Counted from the stretch's first letter, positions 17,981-28,233 are shown. The stretch is 64,000 nucleotides of DNA from Atopobacter sp. AH10 (GCF_003664595.1 NZ_QXPZ01000001.1:1-64000), one strand, 5' to 3'. The notes: generated by a model not told the origin, from the sequence alone. Numbers and translations: made by a program.

Positions 17981-20251
17981 TTAGTCTCTTGGTAAATGCC
18001 AAATATCGTCATTGTATTCCTTAATGGTTCTGTCTGAAGAGAAGTATCCAGCTTTAGCGATGTTGATTAGGACTTTTTCCATCCATTCTTGTTGGTTTTC
18101 ATAATCCGCATAAGCTTTTTCTTTGATAGCAATGAAATCTTCTAAATCAATCAAAGCCATGAACCAGTCTTTCGTTGTGATATCTTTGTACAAGCGTTCC
18201 AAACGTTCTTGTTTCCCAATCTTCACTAACTCTGGACCAACGATAAAGTCTACCAAGCGTTTGATTTGAGGAAGTTTATAGTAATCTTGTGGGTTATAGC
18301 TAGCCTTTTCATAAAGTTCTACAATGCTTTCACTAGATTGACCAAATACATAAACATTTTCCTTGCCAACCAATTCTGCTATTTCCACATTGGCTCCATC
18401 CATAGTGCAAACAGTCAAGGCACCGTTGAGCATAAATTTCATGTTCCCTGTTCCTGATGCTTCCTTAGAAGCTAAGGAGATTTGTTCAGAAATATCAGCG
18501 GCAGGAATCAAATATTCAGCGGCAGTGACATTATAATTTTCCACCATAACTACTTGAAGATATGGGCTAACTTCTGGATCATTTTTAATCAATTCACTCA
18601 AGCAAAGGATAAGGTGAATAATATCTTGTGCCAAAATATAGGCTGGCGCTGCCTTACCACCAAAAATAATCGTGATTGGTGTTTCTGGTTTATCTCCTGC
18701 TTTAATGGCGAGATATTTATGAATGATATAAAGAGCTAGCATTTGTTGACGTTTGTATTCATGGATCCGTTTGATTTGTACATCAACAATCGCCCCGTCC
18801 AACAAATGAGTGTCTTGATGTTCTGCCAAAAAGCCTGCCAATTTTTCTTTGTTTTTGTCTTTGATAACTTTTAGAGCAGACAAAACATCATCTTGATCCT
18901 TCTTGGCTAATAAAGCAGTTAAATCTTCAGTTTGTCGCCATTCGTCACCAATCTCTTGATCCAATAAGTGACATAAGTCTGGATTACATGCCATTAACCA
19001 ACGACGGAAGGTGATCCCATTTGTTTTATTGTTGAATTTATCAGGGTAAATTTCATAAAAATCTTTTAGTTCAGATTCTTTCAAAATATCGGTATGCAAC
19101 TTGGCCACACCATTTACACTAAAGCCAAAGTGGATCGCTAAATGAGCCATATGCACACGATTTTCTTTATCAATCAAGTAGACACTTTCTTTACCAGGAT
19201 AGCTTGCACGAACTGACTCGTCTAAACGTCTCAAAATAGCAGCAATCTCTGGAATAACATCTTCCACATCTTCCATTGGCCATTTTTCTAAAGCTTCAGC
19301 TAAAATGGTATGGTTGGTGAAAGCCACCATTTGACTAGTAATGGAGACAGCCTCTTCAAATTCCATCCCATGAACTGTCGTCAACAAACGAATCAATTCA
19401 GGAATAACAAAAGCTGGGTGGGTATCATTAATTTGAACAAGAGCATAATCCGCTAAATCGTGCAAATTAGAACCTTTTTCCAAAGCCTCATCAATCAAAA
19501 GTTGGGCTGCATTGGATACCATAAAGTATTGTTGATAAATGCGCAAGAGACGTCCACTATGTTCTGAATCATCTGGGTAAAGGAAGAGGGTCAAAGCATC
19601 TTGTACTCGATTAGCATCAAAACGAATCGAATCTTTTTCAACGATACTTTCATCCACTAGATCTAAGTCAAACAAGCGTAGACGGTTGCGTTTAGATTTT
19701 TTATAACCAGGAATATCTAAACTGTATAAAGTAGATTTAAATGTAAAGTCTTTAAAGGATATTTCATAGGACCGATCTTCCTTATGAAGGAAATTCGGTT
19801 GATCTAACCATTTATCAGGACGAGCATTTTGTTGCTTTTCCCAAAAGAACTGACGGAAAAGTCCAAAATGATAATTCAAACCAACCCCATCCCCATTTAA
19901 GCCTAGGTTAGCAATGGAATCCAAGAAGCAGGCAGCTAAACGACCCAAACCACCATTCCCTAAAGATGGTTCTTGCTCAGCTAATTCCAAATCATTCAAG
20001 CTCTTTCCATGCTCTTCCAGTTCTTTCTTCACTTCATCGTATAGGCCTAAATTAATGAGATTAGTTGTCAACAATTTCCCCATTAAAAATTCAGCGGACA
20101 GATAATATAACTTTTTCTTTCCTTGGTTTAAAGGCATAGCTTGCAAACGTTCATCTACAAGCGTCATCGCCACTTGTAACAATTCATTATCTGTACAATG
20201 TTCTAAATCTTTCTGGAAATGTTTTTCTGCTAATTGAGATAAATCTTTCAT
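17981..20251 (-). CDS. malP: Glycogen/maltodextrin phosphorylase (GT35)
   Basis: This PLP-dependent phosphorylase releases glucose-1-phosphate from maltodextrin or glycogen. The 756 residues show the N-terminal EPSLGNGGLGRLAACFLDS motif, the central NDTHPAFVIPEL segment, and the PLP-lysine motif EASGTGNMKFMLNGA in the C-terminal third. It follows malQ by about 100 bases. A perfect 8-bp hairpin at 20324-20343 lies in that gap and could lower malP expression relative to malQ. No glycogen synthesis genes (glgCADB) are present in the window, so a maltodextrin role is favoured over glycogen breakdown. Confidence 0.95.
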   Translation of the reverse strand: MKDLSQLAEKHFQKDLEHCTDNELLQVAMTLVDERLQAMPLNQGKKKLYYLSAEFLMGKLLTTNLINLGLYDEVKKELEEHGKSLNDLELAEQEPSLGNGGLGRLAACFLDSIANLGLNGDGVGLNYHFGLFRQFFWEKQQNARPDKWLDQPNFLHKEDRSYEISFKDFTFKSTLYSLDIPGYKKSKRNRLRLFDLDLVDESIVEKDSIRFDANRVQDALTLFLYPDDSEHSGRLLRIYQQYFMVSNAAQLLIDEALEKGSNLHDLADYALVQINDTHPAFVIPELIRLLTTVHGMEFEEAVSITSQMVAFTNHTILAEALEKWPMEDVEDVIPEIAAILRRLDESVRASYPGKESVYLIDKENRVHMAHLAIHFGFSVNGVAKLHTDILKESELKDFYEIYPDKFNNKTNGITFRRWLMACNPDLCHLLDQEIGDEWRQTEDLTALLAKKDQDDVLSALKVIKDKNKEKLAGFLAEHQDTHLLDGAIVDVQIKRIHEYKRQQMLALYIIHKYLAIKAGDKPETPITIIFGGKAAPAYILAQDIIHLILCLSELIKNDPEVSPYLQVVMVENYNVTAAEYLIPAADISEQISLASKEASGTGNMKFMLNGALTVCTMDGANVEIAELVGKENVYVFGQSSESIVELYEKASYNPQDYYKLPQIKRLVDFIVGPELVKIGKQERLERLYKDITTKDWFMALIDLEDFIAIKEKAYADYENQQEWMEKVLINIAKAGYFSSDRTIKEYNDDIWHLPRD

Positions 20252-20323
20252 TTTACTACTCCTTTTAAAAAGGGAAGAGAAAAACTTCCCCTATTTTATT
20301 TCATGTCACTTGGTTAAACTTTA

Positions 20324-20343
20324 AAGGGCAATCATTTGCCCTT
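20324..20343 (-). terminator. Hairpin between malQ and malP
   Basis: AAGGGCAA pairs with TTGCCCTT around a 4-nt loop, with only a weak T tract after it on the minus strand. It is probably an attenuating or processing hairpin rather than a full stop. Confidence 0.5.
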
Positions 20344-20354
20344 CGTCTATTTTT

Positions 20355-21860
20355 TTACTCAAAACGCGCACGATAGTAAGTTAAAGTCAAATCTAGTAAA
20401 TCATCTTCAACTTCTTTAGTGATAGCATCTTCTCTCATTCGCCATTGCCAATTCCCGCCAATAGTAGAAGGTTCATTCATCCGTGCACGATTATCTAAGT
20501 TCAATAAATCTTGCATAGTATAAATGGCCAATCGGCTCACCGATGAGGCAATGCCACGATGATAGGCATGAACAGGACTTTCTCCTTCTTGTCGATTGAG
20601 ATAATGATCAGCTTGGTCACGTTCTTTTTGACTGCAAGTATCTTCATAATGCCCACGACCAGTTTCATTATCATGTGTTCCTACATAAGCCACTGTATTG
20701 GCATCATAGTTATGTGGCATATCATCTGATTCGCTGTCACCATTAAAGGCAAATTGCAAAATCTTCATACCTGGATAACCAGTATGCTCCCTCATAGCTA
20801 TAACTTCCGGCGTCATGAAGCCTAAATCCTCAGCAATGATTGGTAACTGTCCCAGAGCCTTCTCTAAAGTATCAAAAAGCTCACTCCCCGGTCCCTTTGT
20901 CCAATGCCCATCTGCAGAGCTTGGAGCGCCATAAGGAACTTCCCAATACGATTCAAATCCTCTAAAGTGGTCTATCCGAATCATATCATACAATTTAAAG
21001 CTTGCTTTCATCCGTTCTATCCACCAAGAATAGCCAGTAGCCTTCATATAATCCCAATTGTAGATAGGATTGCCCCAATATTGTCCATCATCAGAAAAAT
21101 TGTCTGGTGGAGTTCCAGCTACCATAAGAGGTTCCCCTTCTTCATTCACCTTAAACAATTCTGAATGCGTCCACATCTCTACACTATCATGTGCCACATA
21201 AATTGGCATATCTCCAATAATTTTTATACCTTGTTCATTGGCATAAAGTTTTAATTGACTCCATTGTTGGAAAAACCAGAATTGCGTTACCAAATGATAA
21301 TCCATCTGTTCTTTATGCTCTTCACAATGCGCAACAACTTTGTCATGATCGTACTTACGAAAGTCTTCAGGCCACTTTGTAAATGCCACTAAAGAAAAAC
21401 TTTCTTTGACCGTCATATAATACACATAAGGCATTAGCCAGTCAGATTCTTTCTTCACAAAGTCTTGATAATCTGATCTTTCTTTCCCACCTGATGCAAC
21501 AAAACGAGCGACGGCCTTGTCCAAAATTTCTCTACGAGATTTAAAGAGTTGTCCATAGTCAACTTTTTCAGGATCCGAAGACACTTCCTTTTTAAATTGC
21601 TCTAATTCACAAGTCGTTAGCCAAGTTTCTTCCTTCAATACATCTAAATCAATAAAATTCGGGTTCCCAGCAAATGCTGAAAAGGATTGGTAAGGAGAAT
21701 CTCCATAACTAGTGGTCGTTAAGGGTAAAATTTGCCAATAAGTTTGGCGTGTCCGAACTAAAAAATCAACAAATCGATAAGCTTCTTTCCCAAAACTTCC
21801 TATGCCATAAGGACCAGGTAAAGAAGAAATGTGCATCAATACCCCACTTGATCGTTTCAT
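20355..21860 (-). CDS. malQ: 4-alpha-glucanotransferase (amylomaltase, GH77)
   Basis: MalQ disproportionates maltooligosaccharides to give glucose and longer chains for MalP. The 501 residues begin MKRSSGVLMHISSLPGPYGIGS, typical of GH77. Catalytic segments MIRIDHFRGFESYW (nucleophile Asp), IIAEDLGFMTPEV (acid/base Glu) and YVGTHDNETGRG (third Asp) are all visible. CGGAGG lies just before the ATG. It is the first gene of malQ-malP, driven by a promoter whose -35 overlaps a LacI-type operator (21891-21932). Confidence 0.97.
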   Translation of the reverse strand: MKRSSGVLMHISSLPGPYGIGSFGKEAYRFVDFLVRTRQTYWQILPLTTTSYGDSPYQSFSAFAGNPNFIDLDVLKEETWLTTCELEQFKKEVSSDPEKVDYGQLFKSRREILDKAVARFVASGGKERSDYQDFVKKESDWLMPYVYYMTVKESFSLVAFTKWPEDFRKYDHDKVVAHCEEHKEQMDYHLVTQFWFFQQWSQLKLYANEQGIKIIGDMPIYVAHDSVEMWTHSELFKVNEEGEPLMVAGTPPDNFSDDGQYWGNPIYNWDYMKATGYSWWIERMKASFKLYDMIRIDHFRGFESYWEVPYGAPSSADGHWTKGPGSELFDTLEKALGQLPIIAEDLGFMTPEVIAMREHTGYPGMKILQFAFNGDSESDDMPHNYDANTVAYVGTHDNETGRGHYEDTCSQKERDQADHYLNRQEGESPVHAYHRGIASSVSRLAIYTMQDLLNLDNRARMNEPSTIGGNWQWRMREDAITKEVEDDLLDLTLTYYRARFE

Positions 21861-21890
21861 AATATGCCTCCGTTCCTATTATTCGACCTC

Positions 21891-21932
21891 ATTATAAACT
21901 TCTTCTCCAATTAACGCAATCGTTTTCGTAAC
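21891..21932 (-). promoter_or_regulatory. malQP promoter with overlapping LacI-family operator
   Basis: The minus strand reads TTGCGT, 17 nt, TATAAT. The -35 sits inside CGAAAACGATTGCG, a CG-centred imperfect palindrome of the MalR/CcpA type (21914-21930). Binding there would block RNA polymerase. Confidence 0.7.
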
Positions 21933-22581
21933 TTTTTTGTTAATTCACATCAATAACTAATGAAACCATTGACTATTTATTGAGAGAAAAGGTTTGCGCT
22001 AATAGCCTGATGAGTTAAAAATCCCCTTAACAACAACTATCATCCTCCACTTTTATTTTCTCCCCCTTGTTATCAAAAGAAAGAAAATAGCATGATTAAA
22101 ATTTTGGATATTTTAAGCTAATCTATCTTCTCTTAAAAATGACATTATTATTCACAAGAAAGAGCCTCAAAGTCCAATAAAATTCCCTAACACTTCCCAC
22201 TAAAAGTAATTCTTGCAGTAAGGAAAGAGTCGTATGCCTTAATAGTAAATCTTATAGACCTTTCGAAAAAATCATATGTTCACTTCTTCAAAGCTTCTGT
22301 ATAGAAACATTTTTTCGCTAAAGAGCTGTTTTTTACTGACTTTTTTAGTATTATAAGAGGGTGAAGGCCCTTTTTTAAGGGTTTTTATTCCTTTTGAGCT
22401 AAGTCATGAAATAGCTGACTGACTATTGTGTCTAAAATTTCTTCTTTTAGCAGATGAGTGATCATTTGAAAGAAATCGACTCATTTGCTCTCCTAGTTTA
22501 AGGGATTGATCATCCCAAAACATCTAGACTTAGTTAGCTTATTTCACTTAACTCCCATTATTCATTTTTAGGAGGTTCCTT
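21933..22581. other. Gap between divergent malQ and malR
   Basis: This is about 650 bases without a credible ORF. A short plus-strand hairpin CCCTT/AAGGG with TTTTTATT after it lies at 22368-22389 and resembles a small terminator; it would end a transcript starting within this gap. AGGAGG directly precedes malR. A clear promoter for malR was not identified. Confidence 0.4.
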
Positions 22582-23592
22582 ATGGCTGTTACCATTAAAG
22601 ATGTTGCACGACTAGCAAATGTCTCTCCTTCAACCGTATCCCGAGTTATTGCCGATAACCCTTCTATTAGTACTGCTACCAAACGTCGGGTGCGGCGTAT
22701 CATGGACGAACTCAATTACTACCCTAACCTTTCTGCTCGTTCACTTGCTAGCAAAAAATCTCAAACAATTGGTCTTGTTTTACCACAAGCTTCTGATGCT
22801 TTTTACCAAAATCCATTCTTCCCTACAGTTATGCGAGGAATTAACGAAGCATCTTCTAGCAAGGGTTATGGTCTATTGATTTCTACTGGGCAAAATGAAG
22901 AAGATCGTTTGAGCCACATTCAACGCATGGTTTACGGTAAGCAAGTTGAAGGACTTATCTTTCTCTATGCCATGGTCAATGACCCTATTTTAGAATTTGT
23001 TTCCAGTATTAATTTTCCTGTTGTGGTCATCGGCAGTCCAGATAATTCTCAAGTCAATCTTGTCGATAACGATAACGAACTCATCGGAAAGCAAGCTACA
23101 AAAGCCCTCATCGAAAAAGGCTGTCGCAAGCCTGTTTATATTGGTGGTGACGAAAAACAACCTTTCATCCACAATAGGGAGTTAGGCTTTAAGGCAGCCT
23201 TAAAAGAAGCCCATTTACCAAGCGATCATCAAAATTCTTTCCATCCTAAATCTTTTATGCCAGATGAAGGCTATGCCCTAGCCAAACAAATATTAGCAAA
23301 AGGAGAAGCGGATGGGTTCGTCGTTGCCGACCAACTTGTTGCTAGAGGGGTACGACACGCTATTGCCCAATCTCAGCAAGCTGACATTCCTCTGATCACC
23401 TTTAAACCCTACGCTCCTTCACTTTATACCGGCCATGCCACCGAAGCTTGTATGAATTTACATGGTCAAACCCTTGGAGAACAAGCTGTTTATATTCTTT
23501 TCGACGTTCTTCGCGATGAAGAAAACAAGGGGCAACGGTATATCCACGAAATTGTCAAATCTGAATTAATACCCGGTCTCAATCAACAATAG
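22582..23592 (+). CDS. malR: LacI-family transcriptional regulator (MalR type)
   Basis: This is a LacI/GalR repressor of 336 residues. The N-terminal helix-turn-helix is TIKDVARLANVSPSTVSRVI, followed by hinge LNYYPNLSARSLASKK and a periplasmic-binding-protein-like effector domain. It is most similar in form to MalR regulators, which release maltodextrin operators in the presence of maltose. AGGAGG precedes the ATG. It lies between the malQP and malEFG-malK operons on the opposite strand, and both carry CG-centred operators. A second, clearly homologous regulator is encoded at 24864-25940, so the two may share sites. Confidence 0.88.
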   Translation: MAVTIKDVARLANVSPSTVSRVIADNPSISTATKRRVRRIMDELNYYPNLSARSLASKKSQTIGLVLPQASDAFYQNPFFPTVMRGINEASSSKGYGLLISTGQNEEDRLSHIQRMVYGKQVEGLIFLYAMVNDPILEFVSSINFPVVVIGSPDNSQVNLVDNDNELIGKQATKALIEKGCRKPVYIGGDEKQPFIHNRELGFKAALKEAHLPSDHQNSFHPKSFMPDEGYALAKQILAKGEADGFVVADQLVARGVRHAIAQSQQADIPLITFKPYAPSLYTGHATEACMNLHGQTLGEQAVYILFDVLRDEENKGQRYIHEIVKSELIPGLNQQ

Positions 23593-23625
23593 CTAACCTC
23601 TAGAAGTGGCTGGGACAAAAGTCAT

Positions 23626-23676
23626 AAAAAAAAAGCCGACATTCCCTAAATTATTAAGGGAAATATCGGCTTTTTA
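23626..23676 (+). terminator. Bidirectional terminator between malR and malK
   Basis: AAAAAGCCGA pairs with TCGGCTTTTT with an interrupted inner stem. It is preceded by GTGGCTGGGACAAAAGTC, a motif that commonly precedes terminators in streptococci and enterococci. It serves both convergent genes. Confidence 0.85.
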
Positions 23677-23717
23677 TATTATATATTTACTTTCACATGT
23701 ATTAGTTGTGAACCTAG

Positions 23718-24824
23718 CTAAGCCCGAATCACTTTTTCCGTTTCAAGATCAAAGAAGTGACACTTGTTCATGTTAAAACCAAGTGTAATTTCGTCCCCTG
23801 GTTTGAAGTTTTCTCTAGCATTAACCTTGGCCACAAATTCTGTTTTCCCAATCATAGAATATAGCATACTTTCTGACCCTAATAATTCTGCAACAACAAC
23901 CTTCGCTTGTACGAGTTTGTCAGGATTACTATCAATAAAGATTTGTTCAGATTGAATATCTTCTGGGCGAATAGCCATAATAACTTCTTTGTGATTATAG
24001 CCACGATCAGCCAACAAAGCAGTTGCTGGTTCATGCAATTTCAAAGACAAGCCATCTTCACTGACAACATGGTCGTCTTCCACACGAACTTTAAAGAAAT
24101 TGGCTGCTGGGGAACCGATAAAGCCTGCAACAAACATATTAACCGGGCGATTATATACTTCTTGCGGTGTGCCTATTTGTTGTACAATCCCATCTTTCAT
24201 AATGACAATTCTAGTCGCCATAGTCATTGCTTCTGTTTGGTCATGTGTAACATAAATAGTTGTAGTCCCTAAAGATTGATGAAGTTTTGCAATCTCAGCA
24301 CGCATTTGAACCCGTAATTTAGCATCCAAGTTAGACAGAGGTTCATCCATTAAGAAAACATTCGCATCCCGAACAATAGCCCGTCCTAAGGCTACCCGTT
24401 GCCGTTGCCCACCTGATAAGGCAGCCGGTTTCCGTTCAAGATATTCTGAAAGCCCCAATTTAAGGGCCGCATCTTCTACACGTTTTTTTATTTCATCTTT
24501 TGGATATTTCTTTAGTTTTAAGCCAAAAGCCATATTATCGAACACAGTCATATGAGGATAGAGCGCATAGTTTTGGAAAACCATGGCAATATTTCGATTT
24601 TTCGGTTCCACATCGTTCATGACTTGACCATCAATTAAAAGTTCACCCTCACTGATATCCTCTAAACCGGCAATCATCCGTAATGTTGTTGACTTACCAC
24701 AACCAGAAGGCCCGACAAAAACGATAAATTCTTTATCATCAATATGCAAATTGAAGTCCGTAACGGAATAAGTATCTGCATTTGGATACTTTTTATGGAT
24801 ATGATTTAAATCAATTTTTACCAT
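23718..24824 (-). CDS. malK: Sugar ABC transporter ATP-binding protein (MalK/MsmK type)
   Basis: This is the ATPase of a carbohydrate (CUT1) importer, 368 residues. Walker A is GPSGCGKST, the signature is LSGGQRQR, Walker B is VFLMDEPLSNLD, and a C-terminal TOBE/OB regulatory domain follows. The start ATG 24824 is chosen for the AGAGGG ribosome site; an upstream GTG in frame overlaps it. It lies at the distal end of the malEFG cluster, directly after the second LacI gene (39 bases). In pneumococcus a single MsmK energises several sugar importers, so this ATPase could serve more than maltodextrin uptake. Confidence 0.93.
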   Translation of the reverse strand: MVKIDLNHIHKKYPNADTYSVTDFNLHIDDKEFIVFVGPSGCGKSTTLRMIAGLEDISEGELLIDGQVMNDVEPKNRNIAMVFQNYALYPHMTVFDNMAFGLKLKKYPKDEIKKRVEDAALKLGLSEYLERKPAALSGGQRQRVALGRAIVRDANVFLMDEPLSNLDAKLRVQMRAEIAKLHQSLGTTTIYVTHDQTEAMTMATRIVIMKDGIVQQIGTPQEVYNRPVNMFVAGFIGSPAANFFKVRVEDDHVVSEDGLSLKLHEPATALLADRGYNHKEVIMAIRPEDIQSEQIFIDSNPDKLVQAKVVVAELLGSESMLYSMIGKTEFVAKVNARENFKPGDEITLGFNMNKCHFFDLETEKVIRA

Positions 24825-24863
24825 AGTTTTTCCCTCTTTCCTCACTCTAACTCTCTATTTATT

Positions 24864-25940
24864 TTAGCATGTTCTACGTTTAAGAGGACAGTCTGTCTGC
24901 CCCTTCTTCTTCAATCCCGCTTTCGAGTGGCATAGATCTCTACCTGAAAGGACGAAATCATGCGGGATGATTTCATGATAATAACGATAAACCCCATCTT
25001 CCCCATCACTAATCACTTGTTTGAGTAATTTGACAGCTGTTCTCCCCAAGTCATTCACATGAATATCTACGTAAGGGAGAAAAGACCCTGTAATGAAAGG
25101 CTCTGCTGGGAAAGACTTAAAAGTTACCGCTAAAAGGGGGAGGTCAGTCAATTGATACCAAGCTTGTTGAAAACCTTGAGCAACCAATTCATCTACAAAC
25201 AGAAAGGCATCATGACGTTTAGCTTCAACCATTTCCTTAGCCAAGCGTTCCCCTACTGACGAAGCAAAACGAAAATCACTAATAATACGATCCTCTTTCA
25301 CTTCAAGTCCGGCTTCTTCCATAGCTCTTTTAAAGCCTGCTAAACGATCTTGAACAACCACTAAGGAGCTCATCCCACCAATAAAGGTCAGCTGTTTAGC
25401 CCCTCTTTCGATGAGTGCCTTTGTCGCATCATAAGCCGCTCTTTGGTTGTCATTATCCACAAAACTCATGTAATAAGAATCAGGTTTCCCAATAACAACA
25501 CTAGGGAAATGTTGATCAATCACATATTTCAAGATGGGATCTTCTGTATCGGAATATAGAAAGATAAGCCCATCTACCTGCCGACCTAAAACCAATCGTT
25601 TGACCCCTTCAATACGTGAATTTAAATCTGATCCTGAACTCAATGTTATCGTATAGCCACATTGGCTAGCTTCATCATTTATTCCTTTCACACAAGCAGC
25701 GAAGAAAGGATTTCTGTAAAAAGCCGCAGATTCATTAGGCAAAATTAAGCCCATAGCTTGGGTTTTTCGACTAACGAGTCCTCTAGCGTATTGGTTAGGA
25801 TAATAGGATAATTCTTCCATAGCCTGACGAACACGTTTCTTGGTTGGCTCACTGATCGAACTAGCATTTTGAATCACACGAGATACGGTAGAAGGAGCGA
25901 CACCTGCCAACCTCGCCACATCTTTAATTGTCGATCGCAT
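24864..25940 (-). CDS. Second LacI-family regulator
   Basis: This LacI/GalR regulator has 358 residues, with DNA-binding region TIKDVARLAGVAPSTVSRVIQNASSI-type and ligand-binding domain as in MalR. It parallels the gene at 22582-23592 along its whole length (for example LNYYPN/LSYYPN, FYQNPFF/FYRNPFF), so the two are paralogues. It has an unusual basic, cysteine-containing tail (about 20 residues). It is embedded in the malEFG operon just downstream of the GH13 gene, so it is produced along with its likely targets. Confidence 0.87.
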   Translation of the reverse strand: MRSTIKDVARLAGVAPSTVSRVIQNASSISEPTKKRVRQAMEELSYYPNQYARGLVSRKTQAMGLILPNESAAFYRNPFFAACVKGINDEASQCGYTITLSSGSDLNSRIEGVKRLVLGRQVDGLIFLYSDTEDPILKYVIDQHFPSVVIGKPDSYYMSFVDNDNQRAAYDATKALIERGAKQLTFIGGMSSLVVVQDRLAGFKRAMEEAGLEVKEDRIISDFRFASSVGERLAKEMVEAKRHDAFLFVDELVAQGFQQAWYQLTDLPLLAVTFKSFPAEPFITGSFLPYVDIHVNDLGRTAVKLLKQVISDGEDGVYRYYHEIIPHDFVLSGRDLCHSKAGLKKKGQTDCPLKRRTC

Positions 25941-25975
25941 CCCTACTCTCCTTTCCTCGTCATACTTTATTTTCT

Positions 25976-27277
25976 TTATTTTTTAAGTGGTGCTTTAAAG
26001 GCAAACGGCGCTAGTCCTAGATCCACCTGCCCATTTTTCACCGCAATTTCTCTTTCACTTAAAAGATCCTTATAGATACCATCTGGTAAATCGATCCGAT
26101 AAAGCCCTGCCACATCTTTGATATCAAACAGGCCGATTATTTGCTCGTCTTCTCTTTCATAACGTAATTCCATAGCTTCTTGTTCATCTTCTACGACATA
26201 AAAGAGACGATGGTCGCTAAAAAAGGCTTCTTTCTTAAAGGCTATCAAGCGTTTTAGCAATTCTTGATAAGGACCTGTCTCTTTTGGCCATTGAATCGGT
26301 GTCTTTTCAAATAAATCTCTTTTCCCTCTATACTCTACTTCTTGCCCAGCATAGACAAAGGCCATTCCCTTAGAAAAGAAACTATAAGCCAAGCAATTCA
26401 AGTTAGCTCGTTGGCTCTTTACCCGATTTCTTATGCGCTCTTGATCATGATTTTCCAAAGTCCATAATTTCACAGCATTCTCTGGATAAAGAGCTAATTG
26501 CATATTTTGCAAGTTCTTCCACACTTCTAATGGCATTTTCCCTTCTAAAGCCTTATAGAAATAGTTGAGAATATCATAAGCGTATTCTACATCAAAGGCT
26601 TGATAAAGATCTGCATCTGTTACCGGATGCATCCCATAGCTTCTCAAAGCAGTAATAAAGTTTGTTTCCACACTTTCGGCCAACCAGATCACATGAGGAT
26701 TTACTTTCTTAATAGCTTCTCTTGCAGCTAACCAAAAATCTAAAGGCAGTAAACTAGCTACATCACAGCGGAAGCCATCTACACCCAAAGATGTCCAATA
26801 AACTAAAATATCTATTAACTCTTTTCTTAAGTCCATATTAGACAGATCTAGCTCGATAACATCTGTCCAGTCCCCTACACGATTACCAAAATCGCCATTA
26901 GCTTTATGGTAATAATATTCTGGATGACTAAGCCTCCAAGGATGATCATAGGCCGTATGGTTAAAGACAATATCCATCATCACTTTTAAACCAAGTGCGT
27001 GTGCTTTGTTTAAGAGATATTTAAAATCATCTAATGTCCCCAAATCAGGGTTAATTCCTCTATAATCTGTTATGGCATAAGGAGACCCATATGTTCCCTT
27101 ACGATTTTCCACACCAATTGGATAAAGAGGAACAAAGTAAATATAGTCATAGCCCATATCAGCGATTCTTTCCAAATCTTCAGTTACTTTGACTAGGCTA
27201 CCTTCTTCACTATACTGACGAACAAACACTTGATATATAGTCTGGTGCAGTACATCTTTTACTGTATCTTTTGCCAT
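25976..27277 (-). CDS. GH13 alpha-amylase family enzyme, cytosolic
   Basis: This is a 433-residue alpha-glucan hydrolase without signal peptide. GH13 conserved regions are DIVFNH (region I), GFRCDVAS with the nucleophile Asp (region II), WLAESVE with the acid/base Glu (region III) and ENHDQ (region IV). The N-terminal domain of neopullulanases is missing, so it is a short intracellular amylase or maltogenic enzyme. It probably trims imported maltodextrins before MalQ/MalP. It is the fifth gene of the malE operon. Substrate preference cannot be set from sequence. Confidence 0.9.
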   Translation of the reverse strand: MAKDTVKDVLHQTIYQVFVRQYSEEGSLVKVTEDLERIADMGYDYIYFVPLYPIGVENRKGTYGSPYAITDYRGINPDLGTLDDFKYLLNKAHALGLKVMMDIVFNHTAYDHPWRLSHPEYYYHKANGDFGNRVGDWTDVIELDLSNMDLRKELIDILVYWTSLGVDGFRCDVASLLPLDFWLAAREAIKKVNPHVIWLAESVETNFITALRSYGMHPVTDADLYQAFDVEYAYDILNYFYKALEGKMPLEVWKNLQNMQLALYPENAVKLWTLENHDQERIRNRVKSQRANLNCLAYSFFSKGMAFVYAGQEVEYRGKRDLFEKTPIQWPKETGPYQELLKRLIAFKKEAFFSDHRLFYVVEDEQEAMELRYEREDEQIIGLFDIKDVAGLYRIDLPDGIYKDLLSEREIAVKNGQVDLGLAPFAFKAPLKK

Positions 27278-27387
27278 GCGTTTATAACTCCTTTACGGGC
27301 TAATGAAAAATATCCTATCTATCCTGAACTATTTAAGCTAAAGAAGACTGATACTAGCCCTTCCAACATAAAAATTATTTTTCTCGT

Positions 27388-28233
27388 CTAAACTTTTCTA
27401 TTTCTATCCTTCTTTTCTTTGGAAATATAGCCATAATTGAAATGTGTCTTCCAAAAAACAGCTAAAAGGACAAGGATTAACCCACTTGTTACAGTGATCA
27501 AGATCAAGGAAGGATTTTCCGTCAAGAAACCTATACACATCGCCAATAAGCTAGGCAGAAAGAAAGCTTGACTGACAAGCCCCACTCCTTCTTTCACTGT
27601 TTTGAGATCAAAGGCTGGGTAAAATCGCATAAGAGAAAGTAAACTTCCTGCCCCTAAAAGCATTAGACCTACATTGACGAAAATCAAGACCCAAACAGTT
27701 AACAAGCGCGCCATTAAAAGACTCACTCGGTTAGTCTCTAGCCACATTCTAGATAATTCATTTCGAACTGCCTTGACATTTTGACTCTTCGTTAACTGAT
27801 TGTCGGTTAAATAAGTCACTTTCGTCAGTGGCCGATCTGGTTCTTTTAATAGAAAAGCACTTTTTGCTATCACAAGAACAGGTCGATCATCTTTCAAGCT
27901 TTTCTCTTGAAGACTTGGGGTAAAAATAACTTGCCCCTTCTTCCCTTGGTCAATCCTCTCTTCTTTTTCAATAGATAGAAGGCCCTTTTCATCAACGGTC
28001 AATTGTTGAAGACGAGTCACTGTTTCTTGATTGACTAATTGAATCGCACGAGCTTGAAAATCTTCCAGAGCTAAGTTAGGATGACGAGCAAGAATATAGG
28101 CCATAGGGCACATAATTATTGCTGTCATTAAACCCCACAAGACGATTAATTGCCCCCAGCGGTAACTCGATTTTTCTTTAAAAATCCTGACAAAAGAGAG
28201 GCTGTTGCGAAAAAATCGTAAAGGAAAAGTCAT
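27388..28233 (-). CDS. DUF1189 membrane protein of maltodextrin operon
   Basis: This is a membrane protein of about 281 residues with one N-terminal helix (about 30-48), a ~110-residue extracytoplasmic segment, and four C-terminal helices. It matches the DUF1189 protein called MalA next to malXCD in Streptococcus pneumoniae. The role is unknown, but the location directly after malG ties it to maltodextrin uptake. The ATG at 28233 is chosen because AGGAGGTG lies five bases upstream; a longer TTG-started frame overlapping malG is unlikely. Confidence 0.83.
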   Translation of the reverse strand: MTFPLRFFRNSLSFVRIFKEKSSYRWGQLIVLWGLMTAIIMCPMAYILARHPNLALEDFQARAIQLVNQETVTRLQQLTVDEKGLLSIEKEERIDQGKKGQVIFTPSLQEKSLKDDRPVLVIAKSAFLLKEPDRPLTKVTYLTDNQLTKSQNVKAVRNELSRMWLETNRVSLLMARLLTVWVLIFVNVGLMLLGAGSLLSLMRFYPAFDLKTVKEGVGLVSQAFFLPSLLAMCIGFLTENPSLILITVTSGLILVLLAVFWKTHFNYGYISKEKKDRNRKV

